This document shows positions 21,580 through 33,109 of a stretch of 64,000 nt of DNA, in pieces. The notes below the pieces were generated by a model that made no database searches, was not told where the DNA came from, and was given only the letters and a program-made list of their open reading frames with translations. The position numbers and the translations under genes were made by a program. Numbering within the stretch: the stretch's first letter is position 1; each line of letters begins with the position of its first letter. The stretch is taken from assembly GCA_951799405.1 (NCBI GenBank), contig OX637337.1:17420347-17484346 (forward strand), in the 5' to 3' direction. Origin of the DNA: Agapetus fuscipes. Its lineage: Eukaryota; Arthropoda; Insecta; Trichoptera; Glossosomatidae.

Positions 21580-24545
21580 AATATTTTAATTTTAATAAGA
21601 ACATAATGTTCTCATCGTTTCCATACATTTATCTTATTAAAAAAAAACATCCTAGATTGCTGTATTTAATTCTCTATGACTGACTTATTTATAAGCTTTT
21701 AGAATTGAAGTGCTTGTTATATTTCTTTATTAATTAATTAATTAACTTAAGTACTGAGGCATTTAATCAAATATAAAAAGTGCAATAAAAAAGCCCTGCA
21801 ATATGGCATGAACTTGTGCAATGATTTAAAATATATGTACATTTCAATGTGACGTCAAAATTATTTGAATTTTTGTGAATAAAAACGTTTTTAATGGTTC
21901 AAAATGTAATTAATTATTTTTTGAATAGGGATACAACTGCTTTTGAAGTGCAGTGTAGCTCTATTACATATAAAATCTCTCACTCTATGGTTGGAATTCG
22001 TAAAATGGCAACCTTTTTGTATTCTTTTTTCAAATAATTTTGACACTTCCATTTTGTGATATAATAAAAAAAACATTACAACAATAAATTTGTGTAAAAT
22101 AGAAATGTGTCGTAGAGCATAAAAATCTAAGTTTTTCTATAGGAAGCATATGTTATTTAAAAATATATTATAAATGAGACTTTACTATGGGTAATAAAAT
22201 ATAAGAAATCAAAGCGCAAGCATTGTAATTTGTAATTGTGTCAGAAGGTAAATGTGTGTGAATTAATATTGATGAATCACTAAAATTAATATGTTGAAAT
22301 AAAAAAATATAAACTAGGTATTTCTTTAAGACTGCAGGGTTGCTTTTAAGCTCTATTGCCTTGTTCTAACGCAGCTAAAGTTTCCGGACGTTTCATCCAT
22401 ATCTGCGATAGACATTTTCAGCGTGATGTGAAGTTGTTATGTTATGGAAGCTCTAGCTCTGATAGATCATGGCAACAGATTCTTGAAATCACCACTCTAG
22501 TGTCAACTGCTGACCGCAAAAGCTTAAAACTTTGTTAAAATTATTTTTTAGGTTTATTTTTACCGCTGACTTATTATTTCTTTTGTACACTAAGTACTTG
22601 AGGAAATTTGGATTTGTATTTTTGTGTTTCTTTCAATGTTAATGCCTGTTACTAAGGCAGCAGATGGTTTGTGATAGCAAAAACTCTAGCCACTTAAATT
22701 TAACTTTTATTGAAGAATTCTGAAAACCTAGTGGCTAGCATACAAATGAGATATTTGTGCTCCTTCTAAGGACATGTATTTTTTTAAAATACTAATTTAA
22801 ATAGAGCCTTCAAATGTGTCATTTAGAATCAAACACTGCAATCTAAGAATTTTGAGAAAATGAGATGTATATATGGTGAAGAGAAAATGGTTATCTATAT
22901 TTATGTATAGATACTTATCTCACATTCAAAAAATCTCAAATAAAGCTACCTTTGATTGTATACGACTCAAATGTCCTATTATTAAGCAGTTTGCCTATAA
23001 TTCAGGCATCTGACGAAACTGGCAATTTATATGCGCCCTAACTATATTTTCGTCAATGCATGTAGTACAGTGAACAGTGATAAAAATGTGTATTATTGAA
23101 ATGTTGAATTGATTGCAAATTCATATTTTTTATTGTCACAAAAATACATTAATTATTTTTCATGATGTTTGTGAAGTAAGGTTATATAAGTGTTAGAAAC
23201 AATAAAGAGCATTTTATTAAAGGTGAAGTGAAAAAAGTATTGAAAAAAAATTTAACATTCTTTTAGGATTTTAAGGGGGCATGCCAATTATTTCATTGAT
23301 GTATATATTAAAATATTTTGTGTTGTTAAAAAAAAAGTGATACAAAATTACATAATCAGTGACGGACACTCATTTGCGCAATACGTGCGTTGCGCCACAT
23401 TGTAATTTTATCTTTTACAAAATATTTATAGAAGAATTTTGTGAGGTTTGAAATAAATATGGACAGGAAGTTTAATTCCTTACCATGCATGTTTGTTTTT
23501 TTGTTTGGTTTTTGTTTTGTTTGCGTTGTTCTTTGTTTGCTAACGCCGATTACGGTAGTGAAACCAGTCTCCTTACCTTCTCCCGGCTTCCCTTTTTCTA
23601 TTGGTCGGTAGTCGGGTTAGTGGCAAAGGAACAAAAGAAACAGACACACGTACGTTAAACGATTATAACTCCAATGGAACATAGCTTTCTTAATTCTATT
23701 TTGTTTAGATAAATAATCCATCAGGAGTGGGATTCGCATATCGACAAAATGCTGAAAGTAACTTTGTGGAAATGATGCTTACAAAAATGTTTTTTTTGAG
23801 AAAAAGTGATTTTCAAACGAATTCAAAAATGAATCATAAACAAGGATGATGAGTAAAATGATGACAACTAAATTTTGTTTTAGTAAAACTACGCAACATC
23901 AGCGAAATCATTAAAATGCAACATTTTGTCAATAATGGTTAATGACATGATTTATATTATGTATTTTGTAGTGACAGTCTTATAATATCGCGATATTTTG
24001 AATCTGTAATGCAGCATGTGTAAACGAAATTTACACGTGCCTGTTTATGGGGATACATTAAATCATTCTTTTATGTTTATATACCTTTCGGTTTAGATTG
24101 ATTAAAAGTGGGTGGTATGTTTCAAGCACATCTACTTATATTTATTTTATTTTCATTTTTTTTGCATTCATATTATGAGACTGTAACAATTGAATACAAA
24201 ATAATACTTTACCAAATTTTACCTATTGGATGGTTTCTAGTTTATAGGTGTCGAAATATATATATGTATATGAACAAACATCTTAGGAAAATACACAAAT
24301 TAGTACGGATTATTGTGAAACGCTACGAACTAATCATTTTTGTATGTATATGTACGTGTAGGTACATACATGAATGTGTGGAATCCAGGCAGGCTTGGAC
24401 CATAAAACATTTTTTTGGAAATATTAAATCATCTTATATTTAATCGAAAAATGTATTTTACGAACCGTAATAGTGAAGAGGATCGAATTTTTATACATTC
24501 CATTGAGAGTCATGTCTCAACGTTTTAGAAAATAAACGACTACGA
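21580..24545. other. AT-rich receptor intron, little recognised
   Basis: Repeat-poor like 15.5-19.3 kb. CAGTGACGGACACTCATTTG at about 23360 resembles a hAT end, but no partner end was found. Confidence 0.4.
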
Positions 24546-24546
24546 G

Positions 24547-24636
24547 CCCCAAATCGCGTTAAACAGAGAAAAATACTTGAAAACTCAAATAATCGCAAGC
24601 TATCAAGTATTTTTCTCGGTTTAACGCGATTTGGGG
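24547..24636. mobile_element. Short palindromic MITE
   Basis: Inverted repeats of about 34 bp (24547-24580 and 24603-24636) starting CCCCAAATCGCGTTAAAC, with a 22-bp loop. The arms differ at about two positions. No clear target duplication was found and no second copy was recognised in the window. Confidence 0.6.
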
Positions 24637-25634
24637 ATCACACATTTTTTTTTTTACGCGATGGTTGAGTATTTTTTAAATTGAATTCGACCTTTTCCAC
24701 CATTACAATTTGTAAAATCTGTTTTTCAGTTTAATATAAAATGTCTAACGACCCTAATTCCAATCAAAAAGCAATGCTAACAAAAAATCAGAACACCGCT
24801 ATTCTTTTTGACCTCACGTGATTTTTATGTCTCTGGTGACCGGCCTATACCTGAGCGATTCTCATAAGTTTGTCCTTTTCATTCAGTTTTTAAGTCGTGA
24901 TGCTAAATTTGAAACACCCCGGTATAAGAAAATGTAAATTATCAAGGGATTATATAACATAACCGCCAATCTAAATAAATTTGCACCTATTTTTTTCGCT
25001 TAATCCACTTCAATTACTTCAAAGCCAACTGGTAGAGTTCGACGCGACGGCAGCGCAGAATTTAAATGCACATCTTTGTCATTTTAATGCGAGTCGTTAG
25101 CTCCCTTTTGTGGTGTCTTGGATGGGCGGGGTGGATGGGATGCCATAGATGATTGGCTTGCCTTCTCATCATCAATCATTCCACCGATCCTAGAAGGGAG
25201 TGGTTCCTTCCATCAATGTCACACGCAAATCTTGAGATTCCTCGACAATGTTCTGCTAAATCTAAAATCCTGAAATATCGTCTTTCTCGTACACACCCGT
25301 TAAAAGTGAGATTTGTGTTTTTATTTAAATAAACATTTTTTCTTTTAAATTGAGGCTACTTTAAATGGTAAATGTTGTAACAAAAAACTGTCGAACTGAT
25401 GAAGTTAAAGATATGGCATGAATAAAGATGGAAACGAGTTTCCGTAGCAAAATACTCGTCATGATCTCAGCAATGAGGTCAGTCATAGAAACGGCCTGAA
25501 TAAAAATGATAAATTTACAATTATTATGTATGTTATATATTTAAGGGTATTTCTGTTAGCATAGTGGAAGTCCATTGTATTTTGTATAAATTCAATTGAA
25601 AAAAAAAAGTTTTGTTTAATTTTATTTATTTTGT

Positions 25635-25666
25635 TGCTCAAACGTTTCGCCCAATCTTCAGGAGCA
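25635..25666 (-). ncRNA. Hammerhead-like motif, degenerate
   Basis: On the minus strand TGCTC-CTGAAGA is followed by TTGGGC and GAAACGTTT-GAGCA. TGCTC and GAGCA pair perfectly as stem I around the conserved core words. Stem II is missing or reduced, so activity is unlikely. Confidence 0.3.
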
Positions 25667-26039
25667 TAAGTGTTACAAATATTAATTACTTTATACATTC
25701 ATTTTTGTTTTGAATGCCTTTATTATTTTTCATGATGATTAAAAAATACACTCTAAAAAGTCGTTTTTAGCAGGGGTTTGAAGATGTTATAAAAAGTGAA
25801 AAAGGGAGTACGACAGGATTCCAAACTCGGTCCACTATTATTTTCTATTGGTATAACTCTACTAAATTACTGATTATCTTCTTGTGGATTTAAATCACGA
25901 AACTCTACTTGGCTACTTCAAATCTTAGAATTATTGTAAAATAAAAAGTATTAGAGGTCTACTACAAGGCTCTCAACTCGGTCCACTATTGTTTAATATG
26001 ATTAGTTTTCTAGTGATTATGACTTTGAAAGGTGCTGAC

Positions 26040-26306
26040 CTGGAGACTGAATCGGCGATGGGCGACTTTGCGACCCCCGCGCCGCTTTGAAATGTGAGGA
26101 TTGTCGGCTCTCAAGGTCTTGTTTCTGAGCACCTCCAGCTGGGTGTAGAGGCGTTTTAGCTCTGCCCTAATGTCTTCAGGGTTCATGTCTGCCAGATTGA
26201 GCTCCGCATCAGCCTCTGCAGATAGTCCACCTGCTGCTCCTGATTCACCAGCTCGGAAGGCATCCACAGGAAGACGACAAGAGAACTCCTGAGCTAAAGA
26301 GCGGAC
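26040..26306 (-). CDS. Gpr158-like: GPR158-like receptor, cytoplasmic tail exon
   Basis: A 267-nt exon encodes 89 residues, starting VRSLAQEF directly after WYQHKQ. It contains MNPEDIRAELKRLYTQLEVL, a strongly helical, coiled-coil-like stretch. This is the best-conserved cytoplasmic signature of GPR158/GPR179, where the post-TM7 helix contacts RGS7-Gbeta5. It is followed by the basic NPHISKRRGGRK and RRFSLQ. A variable Ala/Gly/Glu-rich linker lies between residues 18 and 40. Acceptor CACATTCCAG; donor CAG|GTCAGC; phase 0. High GC against an AT-rich background also marks it as coding. Confidence 0.92.
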
Positions 26307-26689
26307 CTGGAATGTGAACACAATGTCATATATTAATGATAACACAGGTCTGCGACATAAAAATTGTTTCAAATTTAATAAGTGATTTTATGTTGTTTTC
26401 AACGCGATATTTTCGATATTTTCATACATATCTCTGTACTCTAGTGAGTTTGAGTTTTGGTATTTTGGATCTCCAGTAACTGTTATTTAGCCTAAAGTAC
26501 TTTTAAAAAGTATTAAAAAAACCATAATGCATTTTTAGTTGCATAGCAATTTTTATACTTCATGAGTTATATGTAAAATAAATGGTAATTAGGAGAAACC
26601 AGTAGTATTTTCATGACAGTGCTTGTCTTTGCTCTCCTCCCTCCCCCATCCACTTACTGACTCACTGAACATCTTTTATGTCAGTGCCT

Positions 26690-27212
26690 GTCAAAAGAAG
26701 GAGAATGTTTCAGATATATTTGTGGACAGTGTCCTGGTTTATCCGAGGCAAAGCTGAAGGAAGGAATCTTTGTCGGTCCAGACATTAGAAAACTAATGAG
26801 AGATCCCAACTTTAAGGACACAATGGAAACAAAAGAATAAGCAGCGTGAACATCTTTTAAATTGGTTGTTACCGATTTTCTAGGAAACAAAAAGATCCAA
26901 ACTACAAGACAATCGTCGCAGACATGCTCGACAACTTTAAGAAACTTGGTTGTAATATGAGCATTAAAGTTAATTTTCTCCACTCACATCTTGACTATTT
27001 CCCTGCAAACCTTGGTGATGTAAGTGAAGAGCAGGGTGAAAGATTCCACTAAGACATAAAGGAAATGGAAAGAAATACCAAGGAAGATGGAATGTCAGCA
27101 TGATAGCGGACTACTGCTGGATGTTGAAAAGAGATGATCCTCAACGAGTCCACAGACGGAAAAGCATGAAAAGAAGCCTCAACAGCAAAAGAAAACGATA
27201 TTATCATGACTT
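26690..27212 (+). pseudogene. Decayed copy of a recurrent insect protein, probably transposon-associated
   Basis: Three successive frames on the plus strand read one protein. The first gives GECFRYICGQCPGLSEAKLK, EGIFVGPDIRKLMRDPNF. After a frameshift the second gives NFKKLGCNMSIKVNFLHSHL and NLGDVSEEQGERFH, then a stop. The third gives KYQGRWNVSMIADYCWMLKR. I recognise this series (KEGIFxGPxIRxL, SEEQGERFHQDI, YQGRWxxxMMADYCW) as one of the unnamed proteins present in many copies in insect genomes. Its mobile-element class is not known to me. No introns are seen. It lies in the receptor gene's largest intron on the opposite strand. Confidence 0.6.
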
Positions 27213-27519
27213 ATAAGCTTAAAGAGAAATATAAGTGTACTGGAAACGTAGTTTAGAACCTGATTTATAAATAAAATAAAATGTTATACATTTGTAAAAA
27301 TGTGAAAAATGGCTTAAATTTTATTATTATACCCAAAAAATTTCCCTTTGTGTAATAAAACCAGACGTGATAGAAAAAAACGGATTGCATTTTTGAAATC
27401 AGCGCTAAAAAGTCAGTTTTCAAATTTCAAACAATTTTTTGAAAAAAAAATTTTGCAGGCCTGTGTAATTGGGTTAATTGAAAATAGTAATGCGGTTAAC
27501 ACATAAAAAAAAATTTTTC

Positions 27520-27640
27520 GTCACCCGGCTGGGTTTCTAGGGAAAAGGAAAACAAATATTTTGTAATTGGTTGCTAAAGACAGCAGTTCGACACAAGGCT
27601 GACGTGTGCTCGCTGAGAAAAAACTTCCGTATTCAAAAAT
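27520..27640 (-). repeat. Family-E dispersed repeat
   Basis: Inverse copy of the 9.65 kb block, with GTCACCCGGCTGGGTTTCTA at its left end and TGTGCTCGCTGAGAAAAAAC at its right. Confidence 0.6.
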
Positions 27641-28091
27641 GGAGTTCATGGGTATATTTCTATCTTGAAAAGATACAATTTATTGTTTAGTTTGTTCATT
27701 TTAGTTTCCACAATGTATAATCGAAATTGCAAAGATACCTGCTTGAAAGTCCCGACTATTTTTGAATCGCAATTATTTTGTTTTCTTTGAGTTTCTAGTT
27801 TAAACAAGTCAATTCATTCGAAATGATATCAACAATCAACATTTATTCACCTAGTGCAGCTTCTTAACCTTTTTTTTTTGACCAGAGTCACTAAAATATT
27901 TTTTTTCAGTACCTAACCACTTTATCGAAAAAAAAAATTAAAGAAATCATCGACAGAAGAAGAGGTAGTACATCGCATACAATTTCAAAAAAAGCCGTGA
28001 ATTTGAAATCGTCAATAGACGTGAAATGGGTTAGAAACGCACTCAATCTCAAAAATGGCCATTCAATAGTACCTAATCATCGATGAGGGGC

Positions 28092-28113
28092 GGGGGGGGG
28101 GGGGGGGGGGGGG
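28092..28113 (+). repeat. G homopolymer, 22 bases
   Basis: An uninterrupted run of 22 G in an AT-rich intron. The length may be unstable or reflect sequencing error. Confidence 0.9.
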
Positions 28114-28827
28114 AGATAAGGCACGTGCACTGGTTTTAGACAAATGCATTTCAAATAATTATTTCTTCCTTTGCCCTTAAAACTTAAACTAACAGTAAAC
28201 ACCAATCAGAAATCAGTTCTAACAATGCTTCAAATTGCAAAAAAAGTCCGCCTTGTCATTGTTTCTTCTTAAGCGATAACTTTAAGCTTAAACAATAAAT
28301 ATTTAAAAGCAAAAGTGTTCATAAGAAGCTGTATTTTTTATTAAATTGATTTTTCATCTGTATACTAAATTTAATTTCATATTTCGCAAATACGGAACGC
28401 ACGCCCCTAAGAAGTAGGGGCTAGAAAGTTTCACAAATAAATATTTGGTAAATAAATTTTGTTTAGTTACTTTTTGTCATAATCCATCCTGCCCCGACAC
28501 AATTTGTTTTTGTCTAACCTTCCTGTGCACCACTTAAATGGGTTTCACGGACCAACGGTAAGAATCACTGGCCTAGTGTGTGATTGTTCAAGTTACACAA
28601 ACAAAGGCTGTTTTGTTTATCTTATATTTTTGTTCGCCAATATTTTTTTGGCGTCTCTCTCTTTGTTTGTAAAATATATTTAAATCAAATAAACGCCGGT
28701 GACTTTTAAGTCGATTTTCCAATGATGTTTTTCTCCTTTATCTCTCTATCTTCTCCCAAATCCTTTATTTGATGATGATTGAAATATCACACCTGTTGTA
28801 AAAAAGTAAACACCGCATTTTGACTGA

Positions 28828-29095
28828 TTCGTGGTCTAGTGGTTAACGCTTTATACTCGTCATAAGAAGGTCGTGGATTCAATTCCCAACGGAGGACAAA
28901 AAAAATGCTCTTTGCTTGGTTGAATAATTATTCATATGCCTTTATTTAATTATTCATATGCCCTTCACCAAAGGTCCATTCAGCCTTGTAGCAAATTGGT
29001 ATTTCTTGAAAATTGACACTTTCTATAGTGACAACCAAGCTCGTAGAGGTGTGATTAACATAAAAACAGTGGTCACCAAATAAATAATCCAAATA
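28828..29095 (+). repeat. Family-C tRNA-headed SINE
   Basis: TTCGTGGTCTAGTGGTTAAC head, AACGGAGGAC junction, and tail CAGTGGTCACCAAATAAAT. It contains an internal duplication of the TTATTCATATGCC segment. Confidence 0.68.
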
Positions 29096-29264
29096 ATAAT
29101 AACCAACTAATAATGAACATTCGAGTTATCCGAACATTAAAAAAATCAGAAGTCTACTGATTACCGCCTTGATATTAAACTCAAACCCCAGTGTAACCCT
29201 AAATTATCTTTCAAGAAATTTATTGGTAGACTATTCATAGACCTATCTGAAATTCGGTCACAAA

Positions 29265-29343
29265 GGTTCACTCAACCTTACAGAAACTGGGTATTGCTTG
29301 GTTTGCACCGATTAGTGACAATCGAGCTCACCAGAACCTTTGA
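29265..29343 (+). repeat. Family-C SINE tail, interrupted by MITE G
   Basis: TTCACTCAACCTTACAGAAA to CTCACCAGAACCTTTGA. The SINE resumes after the MITE as TGAGGTGTCG (29631 onward), which defines the insertion site exactly. Confidence 0.6.
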
Positions 29344-29630
29344 TGGGGCGTCCACACGCTTGCCAACCATTCACAAGTCAAGCGCAGAGTGTGTCGTCTA
29401 GAACATGCTAGCTGGACAAAATTTTGTCTAATGGACTCATTTTGTCCAGCTAGCATGTTCTAGACGACACACTGTGCGCTTGGCTACAAGGCAAGCGCAC
29501 AGTGTGTCGTCTAGAACATGCTAGCTGGACAAAATTAGTCCATTAGACAAATTTTTGTCCAGCTAGCATGTTCTAGACGACACACTGTGCGCTTGACTTG
29601 TGAATGGTTGGCAAGCGTGTGGACGCCCCA
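29344..29630. mobile_element. Palindromic MITE family G, dimeric copy
   Basis: A 287-bp element starting TGGGGCGTCCACACGC and ending with its reverse complement. Both flanks read TGA. Inside are two complete hairpins in tandem joined by GCTACAAG; each has arms built around GTCTAGAACATGCTAGCTGG. It is inserted in the tail of a family-C SINE: removing the element and one TGA restores the SINE word TTGAGGTGT. Confidence 0.8.
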
Positions 29631-30194
29631 TGAGGTGTCGTCCACTAATGAAGTTTTTTTTGGTTAATAAAAAAAATACATATAAGACAAAACGCATAAG
29701 TCTAAATATCTCAGAATGGCTAAAGACCTACATAGTTAACATCTTCTTGCATTGATTTCTTCGTTTATATTAAAATAATGTAAACCTTTTCAGAAAAACA
29801 ATAAATGACACACAAAAAACCCCATGAAAATGTCTTTAAAAGAATTAACTACTGATAAAACATACTTTTTTTACTATTATAAAATGTAGGATTCAGTGGA
29901 TATTGGTCGTTTTGACCTTATTTATAAGAAAGACATGTTAAAAAAGATTGATATAATGTAGGGCATTTGTTGTTTTTTTACTGCTAATTTCTTAATATTC
30001 TTTGGAGTCTCCACGACAAGACGGCTCCTATGAAAATTGTATTCATATATATTTTTATGCTTTTAAGGCCCCCTTGAATTTTAAGACCCTGGTTCGGACG
30101 CACCGCTTGAATTACCCTTGGTCCAGGCCTGATTTCACTGCTATTGATAGCTAGTCATTACACACTACACGCAATCTGCATGGTTTGTAAAGTT

Positions 30195-30480
30195 TTTTTC
30201 TATCTGGTGTCGGGTCGGAAGTCAGCTGTAGTGTAAGGAGATGTATGAAAATTATCAACCAGTTTGTCCGGTAATCCAGAGACGATCCGGGCCGAATGCC
30301 TTGTGTCTGACATTGCCTTGAGCAAGGTGGGTATTGAAGGATGGATCGTGAAGGTATGAGAAGTAAGGATGGATCGTGAAGGTGTGAGGTGGATTCGGTA
30401 CAGGAATTTTAATGAGAATTGCTGGAATTTCAGCCAAGGTGGCTGCGATCGCGTTCCTGCAAATATTTCATACAAGTATG
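30195..30480 (-). repeat. Unclassified repeat with weak coding look
   Basis: The minus strand is open and reads SQPPWLKFQQFSLKFLYRIH. The words AGGATGGATCGTGAAGGT occur twice, 27 bp apart. I associate WLKFQQF-type strings with repetitive insect DNA rather than with a host gene. Confidence 0.3.
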
Positions 30481-30577
30481 CTCAGAGCTACATAACTATG
30501 TCCAGGTGCGTTTACTAGATAGAGGCAATTGCATATTTTATCTTTTGCCTTTAAAATAACAAAGTATGTATCACCCA

Positions 30578-31010
30578 TCTATAATCTAAGTTGAAAATAT
30601 ATATATTTCCATTTAAGGCTCATATTTAATGCATGCCCACATGCAGACATATGTAATTTCGCGCTTACACATGCTGCATGTGTACATACAAAATATACCT
30701 AACCTCGCATAAACATAAACCTTGCAACTCCTGCCGCATTTCTCTAAAACCGGGGTAACATTGGCAAAGGAAATCAATGGAGTGTTTGCTTCATACCAAC
30801 CTTTTAGTCAAGGAACACAAAAAAATCGGGAAGCTTACACAATAATAATTAAAATAAATTAAAATCAAAGTAATATTGAACTGAATACAATTGATCTAAA
30901 TTAAATTCAATATCCTAGCCACCAACATTTCAAATCAATCGCCATTTCTTTCGGTCCTTGCATAATTCTTTCATTTCATTAAAAGGAATACCTACATATT
31001 TTTAAGCATA
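30578..31010 (-). mobile_element. LINE 3' end: family-A UTR plus decayed coding tail
   Basis: A family-A unit (about 30578-30812, starting TAATCTAAGTTGAAAATAT) is followed at 30910-30985 by CACCAACATTTCAAATCAATC and CCATTTCTTTCGGTCCTTGC. These match the end of the LINE coding region at 34.7 kb in the same relative order. Confidence 0.6.
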
Positions 31011-31296
31011 CCTACAATATTTTACCTTTTCCTTTAAAGTAAAAAAGAGATATGAGTGTGGTATACCTACACGAGAATGTGAGAGTGAAAGGATAAAGGA
31101 ATTCATTCTCTATTCCATATTAATATACATTCAACAAATTATCTTCAAAATACCTACATCACTCGCACCTGCTCTTTATTAAATACCTTACACTTTTTTG
31201 ACTTTTTCCACAACTTTAATGTAATCGCCTTTAAAAAAATGTTTTTTGCTGTTCCGCCTATGGCTACTGTCATTTCGCTCGATGCTCAAAGTTTAA

Positions 31297-31470
31297 TGGG
31301 GCTTCCACACGCTTGCCAACCCATCTCAAGTCAAGCGCACAGTGTGTCGTCTAGAACATGCTAGCTGGACAAAATGAGTCCATTAGACAAAATTTTGTCC
31401 AGCTAGCATGTTCTAGACGACACACTGTGCGCTTGACTTGAGATGGGTTGGCAAGCGTGTGGAAGCCCCA
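31297..31470. mobile_element. Palindromic MITE family G, monomeric copy
   Basis: A 174-bp almost perfect palindrome starting TGGGGCTTCCACACGC, flanked on both sides by TAA. It has a single hairpin of the same inner sequence as the copy at 29344. The outer arm differs from that copy at several positions, always with the matching change in the opposite arm. The 3-bp TNA duplication suggests a PIF/Harbinger-like or related superfamily. Confidence 0.8.
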
Positions 31471-31499
31471 TAAAGTCCATCAGTCCTGCTACTTAAAAA

Positions 31500-31640
31500 T
31501 TCTTTATACTTATATTAACTATTGTTTTGCATTATTTGTTTTTTTTACTAAATATTTCTCGAATTTGTACTTGTATTATACATCTTTTTACTTATATTAA
31601 TTATTGTTTTGCATTGTTTTTTTCTTAAATATTTTTTGTA
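31500..31640 (+). repeat. Local duplication of about 75 bp
   Basis: ACTTATATTAACTATTGTTT and ACTTATATTAATTATTGTTT begin two adjacent AT-rich copies that both continue TGCATT...TAAATATTT. Confidence 0.55.
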
Positions 31641-31794
31641 TTTGTCATATGTTTGTAATTATTACTTATTAATATTAATTTCGAATATTTCATATTTTGG
31701 TTTTTTTCTGTGATCATATTTTTATTAATAATATTATAACTTAATGTATCAAAACTGTTTTGAAATAAAAAAAAATTAAAAAATTAAAAATAAG

Positions 31795-32390
31795 ATGGTT
31801 TGAGTGTCTAGAAAGAATAGACGATGAAAGACTGACAAAAAGGTAAGGTCAAGGGTAAGCTTGATAAGGGAAAACTGAATGGATTGATAAAATAAGTGAG
31901 ATTGCAAATCTGTAGCAAAAAAAGAGAAGAGCATGCAGGAAAATAGTGATGAATGTTGTGAAGATTAGTGAAGTGTAGGACAAAACAAAGTGGACACACA
32001 TCTGGGGAGGTTTTGGCTATTCCTAGCGGAATGGTGGCTGGATAAAAGTAAAAGAGTGAAAATAACTCACGAAAAAAACAGAAAATTTAATATAGGTACC
32101 CTTTGCAGATCAAACAATATATTTTCTATGAAGATTCCTTGACTTATAGGTTGGTATGAGGCTGACCACCCATACTGTAAAAAATGGTTCACTTTGCCAA
32201 TGTCACCCCTGTTTCAGGGAATGTCGGCAGGAGTTGCAGGGCTTATGTTCATTTGAGTTTGGATTTTATTTGTAAGTACACATTCAGCATTTGTAAGCGC
32301 GAACTACACGTGTTTGTTTGTGGGCATACATCTGAGAGCTTTAAATGAATATATGCTTGCAACTTAGATTATAGATTATAGATTATAGAA
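31795..32390 (+). mobile_element. LINE 3' end: decayed coding tail plus family-A 3' UTR
   Basis: At 31795-32030 the plus strand reads, with stops and frameshifts, the same C-terminal peptide as the 34.7 kb copy (LERIDDERLTK, EWIDKISEIAN, KKRRACRK). The 3' UTR follows from CCTTGACTTATAGGTTGG (about 32138) to TTAGATTATAGATTATAG near 32385. It is 5' truncated like other copies. Confidence 0.65.
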
Positions 32391-32499
32391 GAGTAAAAAT
32401 GTCAACAAATAAAGTTTGTACATGAGTAAGTATACGTATATATGAGTTGTGAATTATATGGATCTTTCTGTGATTAAAAGCCCCTCATTCTTTGTGAAT

Positions 32500-32632
32500 A
32501 GTGCCATCTACGCCAGATAGCGCCATCTACGCTAGATAGCGCCATCTACGCTAGATAGCACCATCTACGTTGGAAAGCACCATCTACGCTAGATAGTGCC
32601 ATCTACGCAAAGTAGCGCTATTTAGGCTAGGT
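32500..32632 (+). repeat. 19-bp minisatellite, seven units
   Basis: Unit AGCGCCATCTACGCTAGAT. Units start at 32500, 32519, 32538, 32557, 32576, 32595 and 32614. Units 2 and 3 are identical; the outer ones diverge. Confidence 0.85.
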
Positions 32633-33109
32633 GGAACACGATTTCGCCTAAAGTTTGGCATCCGTGAGGCCAGAACAACTTTGGCGGTATATCTTTACAC
32701 GGTGGCATATTCCGAACAAATCTTGGACCAAGATAAGAATATTCATCAATAAAATGGTTCCTACATCTCAAAGTTCAATTGAGTACAGATTCTGAATATG
32801 AAACAATCCAAAATCTGCAATATTTATGACATTATGCGGTAGCTATCACCAACCCATTGAAGGATTGGTTTGGTAGAAGTTCTTTTTGGTGAGGCTATAA
32901 TATGCATGTACTTGTGCGTTACATTCAAGCCAACAAGATGATCTTCGATTTCCATCAATGAAGTACGAAAAAGATACAGAACTAAGATAACTCATGTAGG
33001 CTATACATAGTTATAGGCATAACATAGTTATTTCAAAACAATTAGTTCATAGAAGATTCACTAAATGAAATTTATGCATCAATTCTGATGAGAATGATAT
33101 GGTCCGAAA

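Noticed and set aside
24108..24443. 111-codon hydrophobic plus-strand frame
   Set aside because: Composition follows AT-rich DNA (Ile, Tyr, Lys, Phe), there are no splice or domain signals and no recognised homologue.
29380..29600. microRNA precursor, from the near-perfect hairpins
   Set aside because: The hairpins are parts of a MITE with target duplications and a second copy 1.7 kb away; arms are too long and too perfect for a typical miRNA.
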